A stretch of DNA of 64,000 nt from contig JAFGSQ010000007.1 of NCBI GenBank assembly GCA_016934535.1, positions 1 to 64,000 on the forward strand, given 5' to 3'. A model generated the notes under the pieces. The model was not told where the DNA came from, did not search any database, and worked only from the letters and a program-made list of their open reading frames with translations. The stretch's first letter is position 1, and every line of letters begins with the position of its first letter. Below are positions 1-9,184 of the stretch, in pieces. A program made the translations under genes and the position numbers. The DNA comes from a candidate division WOR-3 bacterium. GTDB lineage: Bacteria; SDB-A.

Positions 1-2066
1 GCCGCCTTGTCCGGATGATCCCAGGGTACGGTCTGAAAAGCGAATGTGACAAGAGTCTGCTGAAATCCGTAAAAAAGGCTGTCGTCTAACGGCGTGAAGA
101 TATCAGGCTCTTCGCACAGAACCAGTGAAGATCCGGAACCGAGGCGGGGAAAGTGCTTTTTAATGAGAAAAAGAACTCTATCGGATTCGACGTCTCCTGT
201 CATTGATGCGACGACATTGTTTTCAACCGACAATTCTCTGTAAAGGTTTTCGAGGTCTTCTCTGGAAATATTGCTTATCGAAGATTCGTCAGGATACCTG
301 TTGTGCAAATTGGGAGGGTAAAAGCGTGTTCTGAAGAATTTTCCGTGAAGGTAATTGGGGTTTGTCGCGTTCTGGGCAAGTTCAAATATCAATTCATTCT
401 TAGCGTCTTTTACGGCTTCGTCAGAAAAGTCGGGTTTTGACAGAGCTTCGCCTATAAGTTTCATCGCTTCGTCAAAATTTTCGAGAGGAAAATCGAAATT
501 TATGTAAAAGTGATTGTCTGAACACTGAGCTCTTCTCGAAATCCCGAGTTCGTCCATTTTTTCATTGATCTTGTCGTAGTTCATCGCCGTAGTCCTGAGA
601 ACGAGAACTTCAGAAATAATCCTGGTCGCTCCTTCGAGTCCCGCCGGGTCTATGGATTTTCCTCCGCCAAAAGCTATTTGCATGCTGACGTAGAGTGAAC
701 CGGGGTTTTTCTGTGAAAGAACAGCAGGATAGCTCTGCGTCTGGAAAAGAATAAACGGAATCCGTCCGGCGAATCTTTCGTTCGGACTGATCTCATCCTC
801 GTACTCGGAAGGAAAAGAGAAAAATGTCTGCCTTCTCGACGACGAAAGCATTCTCGAAGCTGCCTCCGAAAGATCTTTCGCCGTTATTATAGAAAGTTGA
901 TCCATGCTGTTTTGAAAATAAAGGGGGTCGTTCGCAGTCAGCATCCCGTCTCCCATCAACTGGGATTTTGTGCCGGCAGACCATTCTTCCAAAAGGCCGT
1001 ACCTTATCAAATTTTTTGTGCGGAGAAATCTCGCTTCGTCGATTTCACCTTTCGCTATTTTGTCAATCTCGAACTGTATTACTCTCACGGATTCATCAAG
1101 TTTTATGGGATCCTGACACGCAGAAGATATCATGAAAGCTCCGGTCGCCCTTCTCAGACCCATGTTGTAGCTCCAAACTTCGAAAGCCAGCTCTCTGTCT
1201 TCAACAAGGATATTTTTTAGGTATGAAGCCTGTCCTCCGGTCAGATACTGGGACATAACGGAAAGGACAGTATAGTCGAGCGTGTTTTTCTGCGCTCCGT
1301 TCCATATCATGTATACAAGGGGGTGGGGGATTTCGTCGTAAAATGTGTCGTATCTCGGGTAAGTGTATTGAGTCGTCTGAGGAACAAAAGAAGGTTCGTA
1401 GGATTTTGACGGAAATTTTTCGGATTCCTTCAAAATAAATTCGTAAAGGTCGGCTGTGTTGAAATCTCCGACAGCCACGAGGACGGCGTTCGAAGGGCAA
1501 TAGTGCGCTTCGTAAAAATTTTTCAGGTCTTCTTCCGATATCGCGAGCATCGCGTCTTCAAGACCTAAAATCGGCACTGACAAGGGATGACTGCCGAAAA
1601 AGAACAAAAAAGCGGCGTCCCAGACCCTTTCGTCCGGAGTGTCTGAAGTCAGTATCTCGTGGTGAATGACTCCGTGTTCCCTGGTTGTTTCGAAAGAGTC
1701 GAATGCGCACGAAAAAACCTGTTCCAAAAGCACCATAGTTGTCGAATCGGAATATTTGGAGGGAATCGTTTGGTGATAACAGGTCACCTCCCAGGATGTA
1801 TAGGCGTTGGAGTGCGAACCCCAACGTTTTTCCATTTCGTCGTATTCCGATTCGGTCCTGAATAACGTCGTGCCTCCGCTGACGACGTGTTCGCAGAAGT
1901 GAGAGAGCCCTCTTCCGGTGTTAATCCCTTCGTAAACCGAACCGATGTCAACAAAAATATTTACTGTAGTTATGGGCGAGGAATGGTCTTCTTCGAGAAC
2001 TATTCTCAAGCCGTTGGGAAGAGTTGACTGGAATATCGAAATCAATGAAATTAAAAGCGGTAACAT
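1..2066 (-). CDS. M16 family zinc metallopeptidase, two-repeat form (3' end outside window)
   Basis: The reading frame opens at ATG 2066, with GGAGG four bases upstream, and stays open to base 1, so at least 688 residues are present and the C-terminus is missing. The inverted zinc motif HFCEH is at residues 56-60, and a Glu at about 137 lies 76 residues later, which is the M16 spacing HxxEH-x76-E. A second M16-type fold starts near residue 450 (around YVSMQIAFGGGKS) and lacks HxxEH, so the first half is predicted catalytic and the second structural, as in processing-peptidase/pitrilysin relatives. A hydrophobic N-terminus (MLPLLISLISIFQS) suggests export to the periplasm or envelope. It is transcribed away from the outer-membrane protein at 2238. 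The exact substrate is unknown. Confidence 0.9.
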   Translation of the reverse strand, partial: MLPLLISLISIFQSTLPNGLRIVLEEDHSSPITTVNIFVDIGSVYEGINTGRGLSHFCEHVVSGGTTLFRTESEYDEMEKRWGSHSNAYTSWEVTCYHQTIPSKYSDSTTMVLLEQVFSCAFDSFETTREHGVIHHEILTSDTPDERVWDAAFLFFFGSHPLSVPILGLEDAMLAISEEDLKNFYEAHYCPSNAVLVAVGDFNTADLYEFILKESEKFPSKSYEPSFVPQTTQYTYPRYDTFYDEIPHPLVYMIWNGAQKNTLDYTVLSVMSQYLTGGQASYLKNILVEDRELAFEVWSYNMGLRRATGAFMISSACQDPIKLDESVRVIQFEIDKIAKGEIDEARFLRTKNLIRYGLLEEWSAGTKSQLMGDGMLTANDPLYFQNSMDQLSIITAKDLSEAASRMLSSSRRQTFFSFPSEYEDEISPNERFAGRIPFILFQTQSYPAVLSQKNPGSLYVSMQIAFGGGKSIDPAGLEGATRIISEVLVLRTTAMNYDKINEKMDELGISRRAQCSDNHFYINFDFPLENFDEAMKLIGEALSKPDFSDEAVKDAKNELIFELAQNATNPNYLHGKFFRTRFYPPNLHNRYPDESSISNISREDLENLYRELSVENNVVASMTGDVESDRVLFLIKKHFPRLGSGSSLVLCEEPDIFTPLDDSLFYGFQQTLVTFAFQTVPWDHPDKA

Positions 2067-2237
2067 AAAACCTCCACGTTGGGTGTTTTTTACTTTTTAT
2101 TAAATATAACTAAAAAGATGTTTTATGCAAGGAAAAAGGATAAAGGACCGGTAAATTTTCCGTGTTTGCGTCAATGTGATTGTTCTGGTATTTTAATTAA
2201 TGCAAAAAGTCATACGGGCCGATAAAAAGGAGATGAA

Positions 2238-2984
2238 ATGATGAAATGGAGTATATTTATTCTTATAATCGCTATATTTCTTTTTCCGGGATCTGAAAAT
2301 TGCTATTGTCAATTCGAAATTGATTTTGAGACAGGTTTTGCCTTCACAGGATACAACGACGTCAGAATTCCGGGAACCACAGGCACGCTGTTTTCGCTGA
2401 AAGACGATCTTTCACCCGACGCTGTTTTTTTTGTAAGGGGGAGGTTTTCAAAATCCTTCGGAAACAGACACTTGGTTTCAGTTCTGGCCGCTCCTTTAAG
2501 GATCAAATCAAGAGGCATACTCAGTCGCGACATATTTTTCGAAGGGATTTTGTTTGAATCGGACGACAATGTGACGGCAGATTACAGATTTGATTCATAC
2601 AGATTCACATACAGGTACATGTTTTATGACAGAGGCAGGTTTTCGGCGGGAGCTGGTATAACAGGTAAAATCAGAGACGCAGAGATAAGGCTGACAAACG
2701 GCCTTACAACAACAAGTAAAAAAAACACCGGCTTTGTTCCTCTTGTGAATTTCAATATTCAGTATTTGCTTACCAATGGATTTTCCCTGTTGCTTGACGG
2801 AGACGCTTTGGCGGCGCCTCAGGGCAGGGCGGAAGATATATTTGTCGGAGCAGTGTATTCTGTGAATCCCGACATAGGACTGAAAGCAGGTTACAGGATA
2901 CTCGAGGGAGGAGCTGACAATGACGAAGTGTACAGTTTCGCTCTCGTCAATTATATTTCAGCCGGCGTGATTATTCGGATTTGA
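2238..2984 (+). CDS. Putative outer-membrane beta-barrel protein
   Basis: A 248-residue protein with a clear signal peptide: Met-Met-Lys, then a run of Ile/Leu/Phe, ending near Cys-Tyr-Cys-Gln. The mature part alternates polar and aromatic/hydrophobic residues in short strands separated by Asp/Gly/Asn turns (for example YRFDSYRFTYRYMFYDRGRF), as in small outer-membrane barrels. Two tandem ATGs occur (2238 and 2241); AAGGAG at 2228-2233 suits the second better, so the start could shift by one codon. No specific family is recognised. It resembles the second barrel candidate at 17524 only in overall character. It converges with the esterase gene at 2996 with 11 bases between them. Confidence 0.65.
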   Translation: MMKWSIFILIIAIFLFPGSENCYCQFEIDFETGFAFTGYNDVRIPGTTGTLFSLKDDLSPDAVFFVRGRFSKSFGNRHLVSVLAAPLRIKSRGILSRDIFFEGILFESDDNVTADYRFDSYRFTYRYMFYDRGRFSAGAGITGKIRDAEIRLTNGLTTTSKKNTGFVPLVNFNIQYLLTNGFSLLLDGDALAAPQGRAEDIFVGAVYSVNPDIGLKAGYRILEGGADNDEVYSFALVNYISAGVIIRI

Positions 2985-2995
2985 TGTCTGCGAGT

Positions 2996-4108
2996 TTATT
3001 CTTTTAAAATCCAGGATTCAGCTTGAAATATTGCTTCTTGAGGCACGGAGTGCGACCCGTCGAATTCATAAAGAAATACATCTGAACCGGATGATCTGAG
3101 AATTTCAAAGGCTTCTCTTGAACTTTCAATGTCGACGACTCCGTCATTCAATCCGTGACCGATAAATACTTTCAGATTTCCTTTTGCTTTCGAAATATCT
3201 TCAAGCGTGACCCATGAAGTGTCCAGCCAGCCGCCAAAACAGATAATCCCGTCAAAAAGCACGGGATTTTTAAGACCGGTCATGTAAGCCAAAGCGCATC
3301 CCTGTGAAAATCCTAACAAAAAAGTTTTGTCTATGTTGTAGTACGAATTCATCTTTTCTGCGGCCGAGCACACATACGCCACGCTTGTTTTTGCTGTTTT
3401 TTCCCAATAACTGGGATCTGAATCGTTCCAGAGAAACCATCCGTAACCGGGTTCATTTCCCGGATATGCCAAGTATGGAGCTCTCAGGCACAAAAAAATA
3501 AAATCATTGTTTTGGAATCTGTCAATCAGCCTTAGAAATCTTTCAGGATTACTTCCGTAGCCATGAAGGCCGATGATAAGATTGGCTTTTTCATCCGGGT
3601 CAAAATCCGGGGGATAACTCACGCGCGCGTCCAAGTAAACATTCGTTTCGAACCAAAGCTGACCGCCTTCGGAATTGACCGTACTGTCGATAGAGTGAAT
3701 GAGAGAATCCCTGATTTCAAGGAAATATGCGTCGTATTTCACTTTCTCAAAATCACTGTCTTCGAGAATGAGATTTACATCCTTGAAACCGGCGCTGACA
3801 GACAGTTCAAGGTATTTTGCGGCTAATTCGGGCTCTCCGAGCAGTCCGTAACAGCAGGCTAAATTATACAAATTGACTGCATCGTCTACGTTGCGCGACA
3901 GAGCGGAAATGTAATGTCTGGCTGATGCCGCGAAATCGCCTTCTCTGTAATATTCAAGCGCCTTTGCTTTAAGCTGTTCAACGTCTGTTCTCATGATCTC
4001 CAGGTAAGATTCATCGAACGGATTTATCGATTCAGGATCCAAGGGTAAATCCGAATCCAATAATAAAAAGACGGTAATCGTCACGAGAAAAAAACCAATC
4101 TTTGTCAT
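2996..4108 (-). CDS. TPR-containing secreted/periplasmic alpha/beta-hydrolase (carboxylesterase/phospholipase type)
   Basis: About 370 residues. The start ATG at 4108 is preferred over a longer frame because GGAGG sits just upstream (4113-4117) and the protein then begins with a hydrophobic signal sequence (MTKIGFFLVTITVFLLLDS). Residues about 50-115 form a tetratricopeptide-like pair (ALEYYREGDFAASARHY, YNLACCYGLLGEPELAAKYL). The rest is an alpha/beta hydrolase: GLHGYGS loop, nucleophile elbow GFSQG, an Asp in the GHGLNDGVV segment and a late His in DGSHSVP, giving a complete Ser-Asp-His triad of the PF02230/esterase-D type. It lies 10 bases after the ABC transporter gene, so it is probably the third gene of that operon. 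Substrate unknown. Confidence 0.8.
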   Translation of the reverse strand: MTKIGFFLVTITVFLLLDSDLPLDPESINPFDESYLEIMRTDVEQLKAKALEYYREGDFAASARHYISALSRNVDDAVNLYNLACCYGLLGEPELAAKYLELSVSAGFKDVNLILEDSDFEKVKYDAYFLEIRDSLIHSIDSTVNSEGGQLWFETNVYLDARVSYPPDFDPDEKANLIIGLHGYGSNPERFLRLIDRFQNNDFIFLCLRAPYLAYPGNEPGYGWFLWNDSDPSYWEKTAKTSVAYVCSAAEKMNSYYNIDKTFLLGFSQGCALAYMTGLKNPVLFDGIICFGGWLDTSWVTLEDISKAKGNLKVFIGHGLNDGVVDIESSREAFEILRSSGSDVFLYEFDGSHSVPQEAIFQAESWILKE

Positions 4109-4118
4109 TACTCCTCCA

Positions 4119-5873
4119 TTAAAGTCCGGTAACGTACATTTCGTGGTAATAACCTTTCTTGTCCATAAGTTCGTCGTGTGTGCCTTTTTCAATTATTCTG
4201 TTTTTGTCAATGACGAGTATGTAATCGGCATTTTTTATTGTCGAAAGCCTGTGCGCGATGACAATGGAGGTTTTTTTGCGGCTGATGTGCGAAACGGCTT
4301 CCTGAATGGTCTTTTCAGTCCATGTGTCAACATTACTCGTCGCTTCGTCGAGAATCAGAATTCTCCTGTCGGAGAGCAGCGCTCTCGCTATCGAAATAAG
4401 CTGTCTCTGTCCCGCGCTTATGTTTGTCGAGTCCTCTGAAATGACGGTTTCGTATTTTTCGGGGAGATTTTCAATGAAATTTTTTATTCCGGCTGTATCG
4501 GCGGCTAGTTGGACTTCTTCAAAAGTCGCTTCGCGTCTTCCGTATCTGATGTTTTCGAGGATAGATCTCGAAAAAATGAACGGTTCCTGCAAGACTACGC
4601 TGAAATTGTCTCTGTAATGCTTGAGAGGTATTGATGAAATGTTTTTTCCGTCGAATTCAATCACACCCCTGACTGGGTCGTAGAATCTTGATATGAGTTT
4701 TACTATCGTCGTTTTTCCTGCGCCGGTAGGTCCCACGAGAGCCACTGTTTTGCCGCTCTCAACAGTGAAATTTATATCTTTAAGAACATCCGTCCCTTCC
4801 GTGTATGAGAAACCAACTTTTTTGAAATCTAAACGCGCGTCAATCGGTTTTGTCTCGGGCAAGTCCGGGGAATAATCTTCAGTCTCCCGGCTCAATACCT
4901 CGCCGATTCTTTCGGAACTCGCCATTGCCGACTGCATTTGATTGTACAATTCAGCGATAGCCCTGAAAGGCTGGAAAAAACGCCGTGTGTAAGCGATTAT
5001 TCCGGCCAAAGCGCCTATCGTCGCCTGCCCGTTGATTACGAGAACGCTTCCTCCGAGTATTATAATCCCGATACTCGCCGCTCCCAAAGCGTGAAGTGTC
5101 GGAGGCAGGATGAGAGATATAAGTTCGGATCTGTACTCAACTTTCCGAGCCTTTATGTTTATCTTTTCGAACTTGTCAATGTATTCCCTTTCTTTTCCGA
5201 AAGATATTATCGTTTTTATACCGCTCAAATTTTCTTCAAGAAAAGAGCTCATCTCGCCTGCTATGGCCTGGTTTTCCCTGAATATTTTTCTTGTCATTTT
5301 GGCTACGATAAAAGTGACGATTAGAATAAGAGGTATCATTGACAGGGCGAGAAAGGCGAGTTTCCAGCTTATGAAAAACATGGCGACTATCGTGCCGGCG
5401 ACAAAGATAACGTTGCTTAAAATCTCAGAAAATCCCTGTGAAAGGAAATGATTCACGTTTTCAACGTCGTTGCTTATTCTCGAAAGTACGTCGCCTTTTT
5501 TCATTTTGTCGAGAATATCGAAGACGAGTTTCTGAACGTGAGAGAATATTCTCACGCGGATGTCCTTGAGAACGCTCTGTGAGATTGTCACCATTTCGAC
5601 CGACCTTAAGTAGCTGAAAATCAACTGGAGAATTATAAAGGTCAAAAATACCGCCGAAAGGCTTTTCAGGCCTTCGAGATCTCCATTTTGAATGTACTGA
5701 TCTATTGCTATTTTTATAAAATAAGGGGTGATAAGAGATATGAGCCCGGTGGCAAGAACCAGGATTAAAGCGGCGGCGAGTCTGAATTTATAAGGAAGAA
5801 GATTTGAAAAAAGTATCATCAAGGCGCTTTTTACATTTCTTGGTTTTTCAATTTTAGCCCGTTGACCTCTCAT
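4119..5873 (-). CDS. ABC exporter half-transporter, ATPase-competent partner of a heterodimer
   Basis: A 584-residue type IV ABC exporter subunit with an N-terminal six-helix membrane domain (about residues 25-320) and a C-terminal nucleotide-binding domain. Visible motifs are Walker A GPTGAGKTT, the Q-loop segment VVLQEP, Walker B ILILDEAT with the catalytic Glu, and the switch His in IAHRLS. The signature loop is altered: NISAGQ replaces the usual LSGGQ. The start overlaps the preceding ABC gene by ATGA (5870-5873), indicating translational coupling. With its partner it has the TM287/288- or TmrAB-like asymmetric layout: this subunit supplies the intact Walker B and the degraded signature. 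Probable role is export of lipids, peptides or drugs; the substrate cannot be inferred. Confidence 0.92.
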   Translation of the reverse strand: MRGQRAKIEKPRNVKSALMILFSNLLPYKFRLAAALILVLATGLISLITPYFIKIAIDQYIQNGDLEGLKSLSAVFLTFIILQLIFSYLRSVEMVTISQSVLKDIRVRIFSHVQKLVFDILDKMKKGDVLSRISNDVENVNHFLSQGFSEILSNVIFVAGTIVAMFFISWKLAFLALSMIPLILIVTFIVAKMTRKIFRENQAIAGEMSSFLEENLSGIKTIISFGKEREYIDKFEKINIKARKVEYRSELISLILPPTLHALGAASIGIIILGGSVLVINGQATIGALAGIIAYTRRFFQPFRAIAELYNQMQSAMASSERIGEVLSRETEDYSPDLPETKPIDARLDFKKVGFSYTEGTDVLKDINFTVESGKTVALVGPTGAGKTTIVKLISRFYDPVRGVIEFDGKNISSIPLKHYRDNFSVVLQEPFIFSRSILENIRYGRREATFEEVQLAADTAGIKNFIENLPEKYETVISEDSTNISAGQRQLISIARALLSDRRILILDEATSNVDTWTEKTIQEAVSHISRKKTSIVIAHRLSTIKNADYILVIDKNRIIEKGTHDELMDKKGYYHEMYVTGL

Positions 5874-7594
5874 GTTTCGTATCCCTGAGATGTGTAAACT
5901 TCTTTGTAGAGTTCGCAGTTTTCGAGCATCTCCGAATGATTTCCGACTGATATAATCTTTCCGTCGCTGAGAAAAGCTATTCTGTCTGCCTTCTTGATTG
6001 AAGAGATTTTCTGGGACACAATCACCGTTGTCATGCCGGATCTGTATCTGAGAAGTTTGTCTAGAAGCCTTGATTCTGTTATCCTGTCGAGAGAGCTGAA
6101 AGAATCGTCTAAAAGGAGCAAAGGTTTGTTTGAAACGAGAGCCCTGGCAATGGCGATTCTCTGTCTCTGTCCCCCTGATATGTTGACTCCCCGAGGCATG
6201 ATTTCTTGATTGAATCCTTCGTCACTCGTTTTAATGAAGTCGTTTAGTTCAGAGATGTCTGATATCTCGTCGAGTTCATCGTTTGAGATACCGTCTGAAT
6301 CAAACAGAATGTTTTCCCTGACTGTCATTTTAAAGATTGCAGGATTTTGAAAGACGACGGAGATTTTATCACGGAACTCGTTTTTGGGTATTTCCGCAGT
6401 CGCGAAACCGTCAATTTCGACGGATCCTTCGTCCGGAAAGTAAAATCCTGCCACGAGATTCAAAAGCGTTGTCTTGCCGGAACCTGTCAGGCCTATGACG
6501 CCGAGAGTCTCTCCTTTCCGGATATCAAGATTGAGGTCTTTCAGAAGGGGAGAGTTTTTGTCGTGAGAAAAAGTCATTCCTCTGATTTTAACTGAACCCC
6601 CTGTTATCGAAGAAGAAGGATTGATCTGTCTGTCGTCCCGGGGTATGGTGAGTATCTCTTTTATCCTCTGTGATGAAGCGCTCGCTTGAGCAAAAATAGT
6701 CATGGACATGCCGAGCATCATGAGAGGAAACATTATCATGAACAGGTAATTGGTCAGAGCGACGAGGTTCCCCAGAGCGAGTTTTCCGCCTACGACCTGG
6801 GTTCCTCCTATCTGAAGAATCAGAAGAATGCCTAAATTTATTACAAGCATGAAAAGAGGAAAAGCCGTCGCCATAAGCCTGCCGACTTTTATCGAAAGGT
6901 TTTTTAGCTTTTCGGATTCTTCGTCGAAATTCTCCGTTTCTTTTTCTTCGGCAGAAAATATTTTAACGACGCTTATTCCCGCAAAATTCTGCTGTATTGT
7001 CGAGTTTAGCCTTCCGAGCTGGTTTTGGACACGGAGGAACATCTTCCTCGCGGAAAATGAGAAAAAAGTGAAAAAAGCCGCGTTGACGAGAGTCAAAAGC
7101 AGGACCAGGAAGCCGATTTTGACGTCTATTCTGAAGATCATAAAGTTACTGCCGACAACGAGCAGTATCCCCTGAAACATCATTCTGAAGCCGAAAGAAC
7201 TGAGCCTTCGTATCTGCGAAGTGTCGCTGTATATTCTCGTCATCAGTCTGCCTGTTTGAAGCTTGTCTATCCGTGAAAATTCCAGTGAAAACACATGCCT
7301 GAAAATCGCGGAGCGCAGATCTTTAGTCACTTTGGAGCTTGCGCCGGTGAAAAGGATGTTGGCGAAATTCTGAAAAAGCGCTCTTATAAAGGCGAGTAGT
7401 ATTATCCCCGCGCCGCAAATAGCAGTGAATCTTGTATCGGATCTCCCAATGCCTGAATCGATGGCTTTTTGAGTCATCATTGGAATGTATAGTTCGGCTG
7501 TTATGCCTATTGCGACCAGAAGAAAGGCGGGGATCATGACCGGTATGTAAGGTTTGAAAAAAGAGTGAACCGATGTATGAGTAGTTATTTTCAT
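5870..7594 (-). CDS. ABC exporter half-transporter with degenerate ATP site
   Basis: A type IV ABC exporter subunit of about 574 residues from ATG 7594; a TTG three codons upstream (7603) is possible. An N-terminal membrane domain is followed by a nucleotide-binding domain with Walker A GLTGSGKTT, Q-loop VVFQNP and an intact signature NISGGQRQR. Two catalytic positions are changed: Walker B reads LLLLDDSF, with Asp in place of the catalytic Glu, and the switch histidine is Gln (VSQKIS). This is the usual degenerate member of a heterodimeric exporter, paired with the overlapping gene at 4119. It is the first gene of the operon; no strong Shine-Dalgarno precedes it. Confidence 0.92.
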   Translation of the reverse strand: MKITTHTSVHSFFKPYIPVMIPAFLLVAIGITAELYIPMMTQKAIDSGIGRSDTRFTAICGAGIILLAFIRALFQNFANILFTGASSKVTKDLRSAIFRHVFSLEFSRIDKLQTGRLMTRIYSDTSQIRRLSSFGFRMMFQGILLVVGSNFMIFRIDVKIGFLVLLLTLVNAAFFTFFSFSARKMFLRVQNQLGRLNSTIQQNFAGISVVKIFSAEEKETENFDEESEKLKNLSIKVGRLMATAFPLFMLVINLGILLILQIGGTQVVGGKLALGNLVALTNYLFMIMFPLMMLGMSMTIFAQASASSQRIKEILTIPRDDRQINPSSSITGGSVKIRGMTFSHDKNSPLLKDLNLDIRKGETLGVIGLTGSGKTTLLNLVAGFYFPDEGSVEIDGFATAEIPKNEFRDKISVVFQNPAIFKMTVRENILFDSDGISNDELDEISDISELNDFIKTSDEGFNQEIMPRGVNISGGQRQRIAIARALVSNKPLLLLDDSFSSLDRITESRLLDKLLRYRSGMTTVIVSQKISSIKKADRIAFLSDGKIISVGNHSEMLENCELYKEVYTSQGYET

Positions 7595-7812
7595 AAAAAT
7601 CAAGTGATTCTATCAGGCAATCAGACAGAAGGTCAATTTTGAGAAGAAAGAATGTTTTGGATAGATCGGTTTATTTGATTTGAGTTCGTTATTAAAAAGT
7701 GTTTAAATGGCAATGTTCTATTTTGCGTTACAGGACAACCTCCGATTTTGAAAGAGATCGTAATTATGAAGGAACCTGAAGAAGATTGTAATTGCCAGGC
7801 TGGAGAACGTTT

Positions 7813-8745
7813 TTGAATGCGATCAACAATCCTTTAGACAATCCTCTTTTTTCTCCGGTTGTCATAAGATTATTTTTCGTTTTTGTATTTACTTTTCCTC
7901 TTGTAATCGTTTTCAATCTTCACAATATAAAAGGTATTTTTGCCAGCAATATCTGGAAAAGATATTACGCATTTTTTTTCATCGCGCCGTTATATCTTGC
8001 CGCGATTTTTATTTCCGGAGTGTTTTCACTGATTTTTCTATTTATTGTAATGTATTTGTCCCTGTGTGAATTCAGAAAAATGTCCGGAATACCTATATAT
8101 TATCACATCGTTTCGGTCATTCTCGCCGGTTTGACAACAATTATAGCCTTCCGGCTGGAGCCGTATTTCTATTCGCTTCCCGTAATATATTTCACTGTGC
8201 TGTCTTTCATACCAGTCTGTATGAACGAAGGAAAAGACGCGTTTAAAAATGTTTCATACGCTCTTTTCGCAAATATCTGGATCAATTTTTCTCTCTCCCA
8301 TTTTATTCTTACCGGCTATATGGAAAACGGTCTCAACATGCTTATTCTGTTGGGATTTTCTATAATATTCAGTGATGTGTTTGCCTTTGTCATAGGAGGA
8401 TTTTTTAAGCGAATACATTTTTTGGACAAATATACAATTGCCAAAAACATAAGCCCTAACAAAACATTTGCGGGGGTGACAGGAAATATTCTCGGCGCAG
8501 GCATAGGGATATGGATCAGCAGATTTGCAGTCATGGAGTTCAGTTTCAGGTCTCTGGCCGTACTGTCTTTCGTCATTGGTGTCGGAGGTATACTCGGAGA
8601 TCTGACCGAGTCGACAGTCAAAAGGGCTTTCGGGTCAAAAGACAGCGGGAATCTGGTTCCGGGACACGGAGGGGTGTTGGACAGGATCGACAGTGCGACA
8701 AGGATAATAGTTATTTTTTATTATTATGTCCTGATATTCGAGTGA
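7813..8745 (+). CDS. cdsA: Phosphatidate cytidylyltransferase
   Basis: An integral membrane enzyme making CDP-diacylglycerol from phosphatidate and CTP. Seven or eight hydrophobic segments are visible. The C-terminal CDP-diglyceride synthetase signature is complete: GDLTESTVKR, then KDSGNLVPGHGG and LDRID. No ATG is available at the N-terminus. TTG at 7813 is preferred because GGAG (7802-7805) sits seven bases upstream; TTG at 7792 follows an in-frame stop directly and has no good ribosome-binding site. The gene faces an operon encoding an acyl ligase/acyltransferase fusion and a CDP-alcohol phosphatidyltransferase, which would respectively make its substrate and use its product. Its 3' end overlaps the flavodoxin-like gene by 35 bases on the opposite strand. 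Confidence 0.93.
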   Translation: MNAINNPLDNPLFSPVVIRLFFVFVFTFPLVIVFNLHNIKGIFASNIWKRYYAFFFIAPLYLAAIFISGVFSLIFLFIVMYLSLCEFRKMSGIPIYYHIVSVILAGLTTIIAFRLEPYFYSLPVIYFTVLSFIPVCMNEGKDAFKNVSYALFANIWINFSLSHFILTGYMENGLNMLILLGFSIIFSDVFAFVIGGFFKRIHFLDKYTIAKNISPNKTFAGVTGNILGAGIGIWISRFAVMEFSFRSLAVLSFVIGVGGILGDLTESTVKRAFGSKDSGNLVPGHGGVLDRIDSATRIIVIFYYYVLIFE

Positions 8746-9184
8746 ATTTTATAATGACTGATTTTGCGAACGAGATCGCATTTCTGAAATCCCTTTCGTC
8801 GGGCCTTTTTAAGTAAGTTTTGTATTTTGAGTGAAAACCCGGGCATGAAAATGACTCAAGGTGAGTGCTTCTTTTTTTTGTCAGTGTTTTACGCATCTTC
8901 CTGAAACAGATTATTGAAGAAATCTGGCCCCAAAGAGGCATACCGTAAGTTAAAAATAAAGCGAAGTAAGGGGGGGCCTGGAAATCTTCAAGAAAATTCA
9001 GGATTTTTTTCGTTGGACTTGCTCTCATAACCGGAGAACCCACCAGAATCAAATCATACCCGCTAAGATCCTTCGGAGAGTCGTCAACTTTAAAAATGAC
9101 GCATTCGGCCGTCGCCGAAACAATTTTGGCGATTTTTTCGGTATTGCGGGTCCACGTGTCGTAAATGAGAATAATTTTATTCAT
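8711..9184 (-). CDS. Flavodoxin-like protein
   Basis: 157 residues. The N-terminus (KIILIYDTWTRNTEKIA) has the flavodoxin phosphate-binding loop pattern T-x-T-x-N-T after the first beta strand. DLILVGSPV with a following P-T-K matches the second flavin-contacting strand and loop seen in flavodoxin-like proteins. The 3' half is less typical but keeps the terminal RPDERDFRNAISFA helix common in such proteins. Its ATG overlaps the methyltransferase stop (ATGA, 9181-9184), making it the last gene of the lipid operon that starts at 13113. A redox role (FMN carrier or small flavin reductase) in lipid modification is inference from context. Confidence 0.7.
   Translation of the reverse strand: MNKIILIYDTWTRNTEKIAKIVSATAECVIFKVDDSPKDLSGYDLILVGSPVMRASPTKKILNFLEDFQAPPYFALFLTYGMPLWGQISSIICFRKMRKTLTKKRSTHLESFSCPGFHSKYKTYLKRPDERDFRNAISFAKSVIIKFTRISGHNNKK

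Noticed and set aside
7766-7816. Short ATG frame of 16 codons before cdsA
   Set aside because: It has only a modest ribosome-binding match and no conservation evidence; it might be a leader peptide but nothing supports this.
8511-8816. 101-codon open frame on the + strand at the end of cdsA
   Set aside because: It overlaps the highly conserved CdsA signature in another frame, so it is a shadow.
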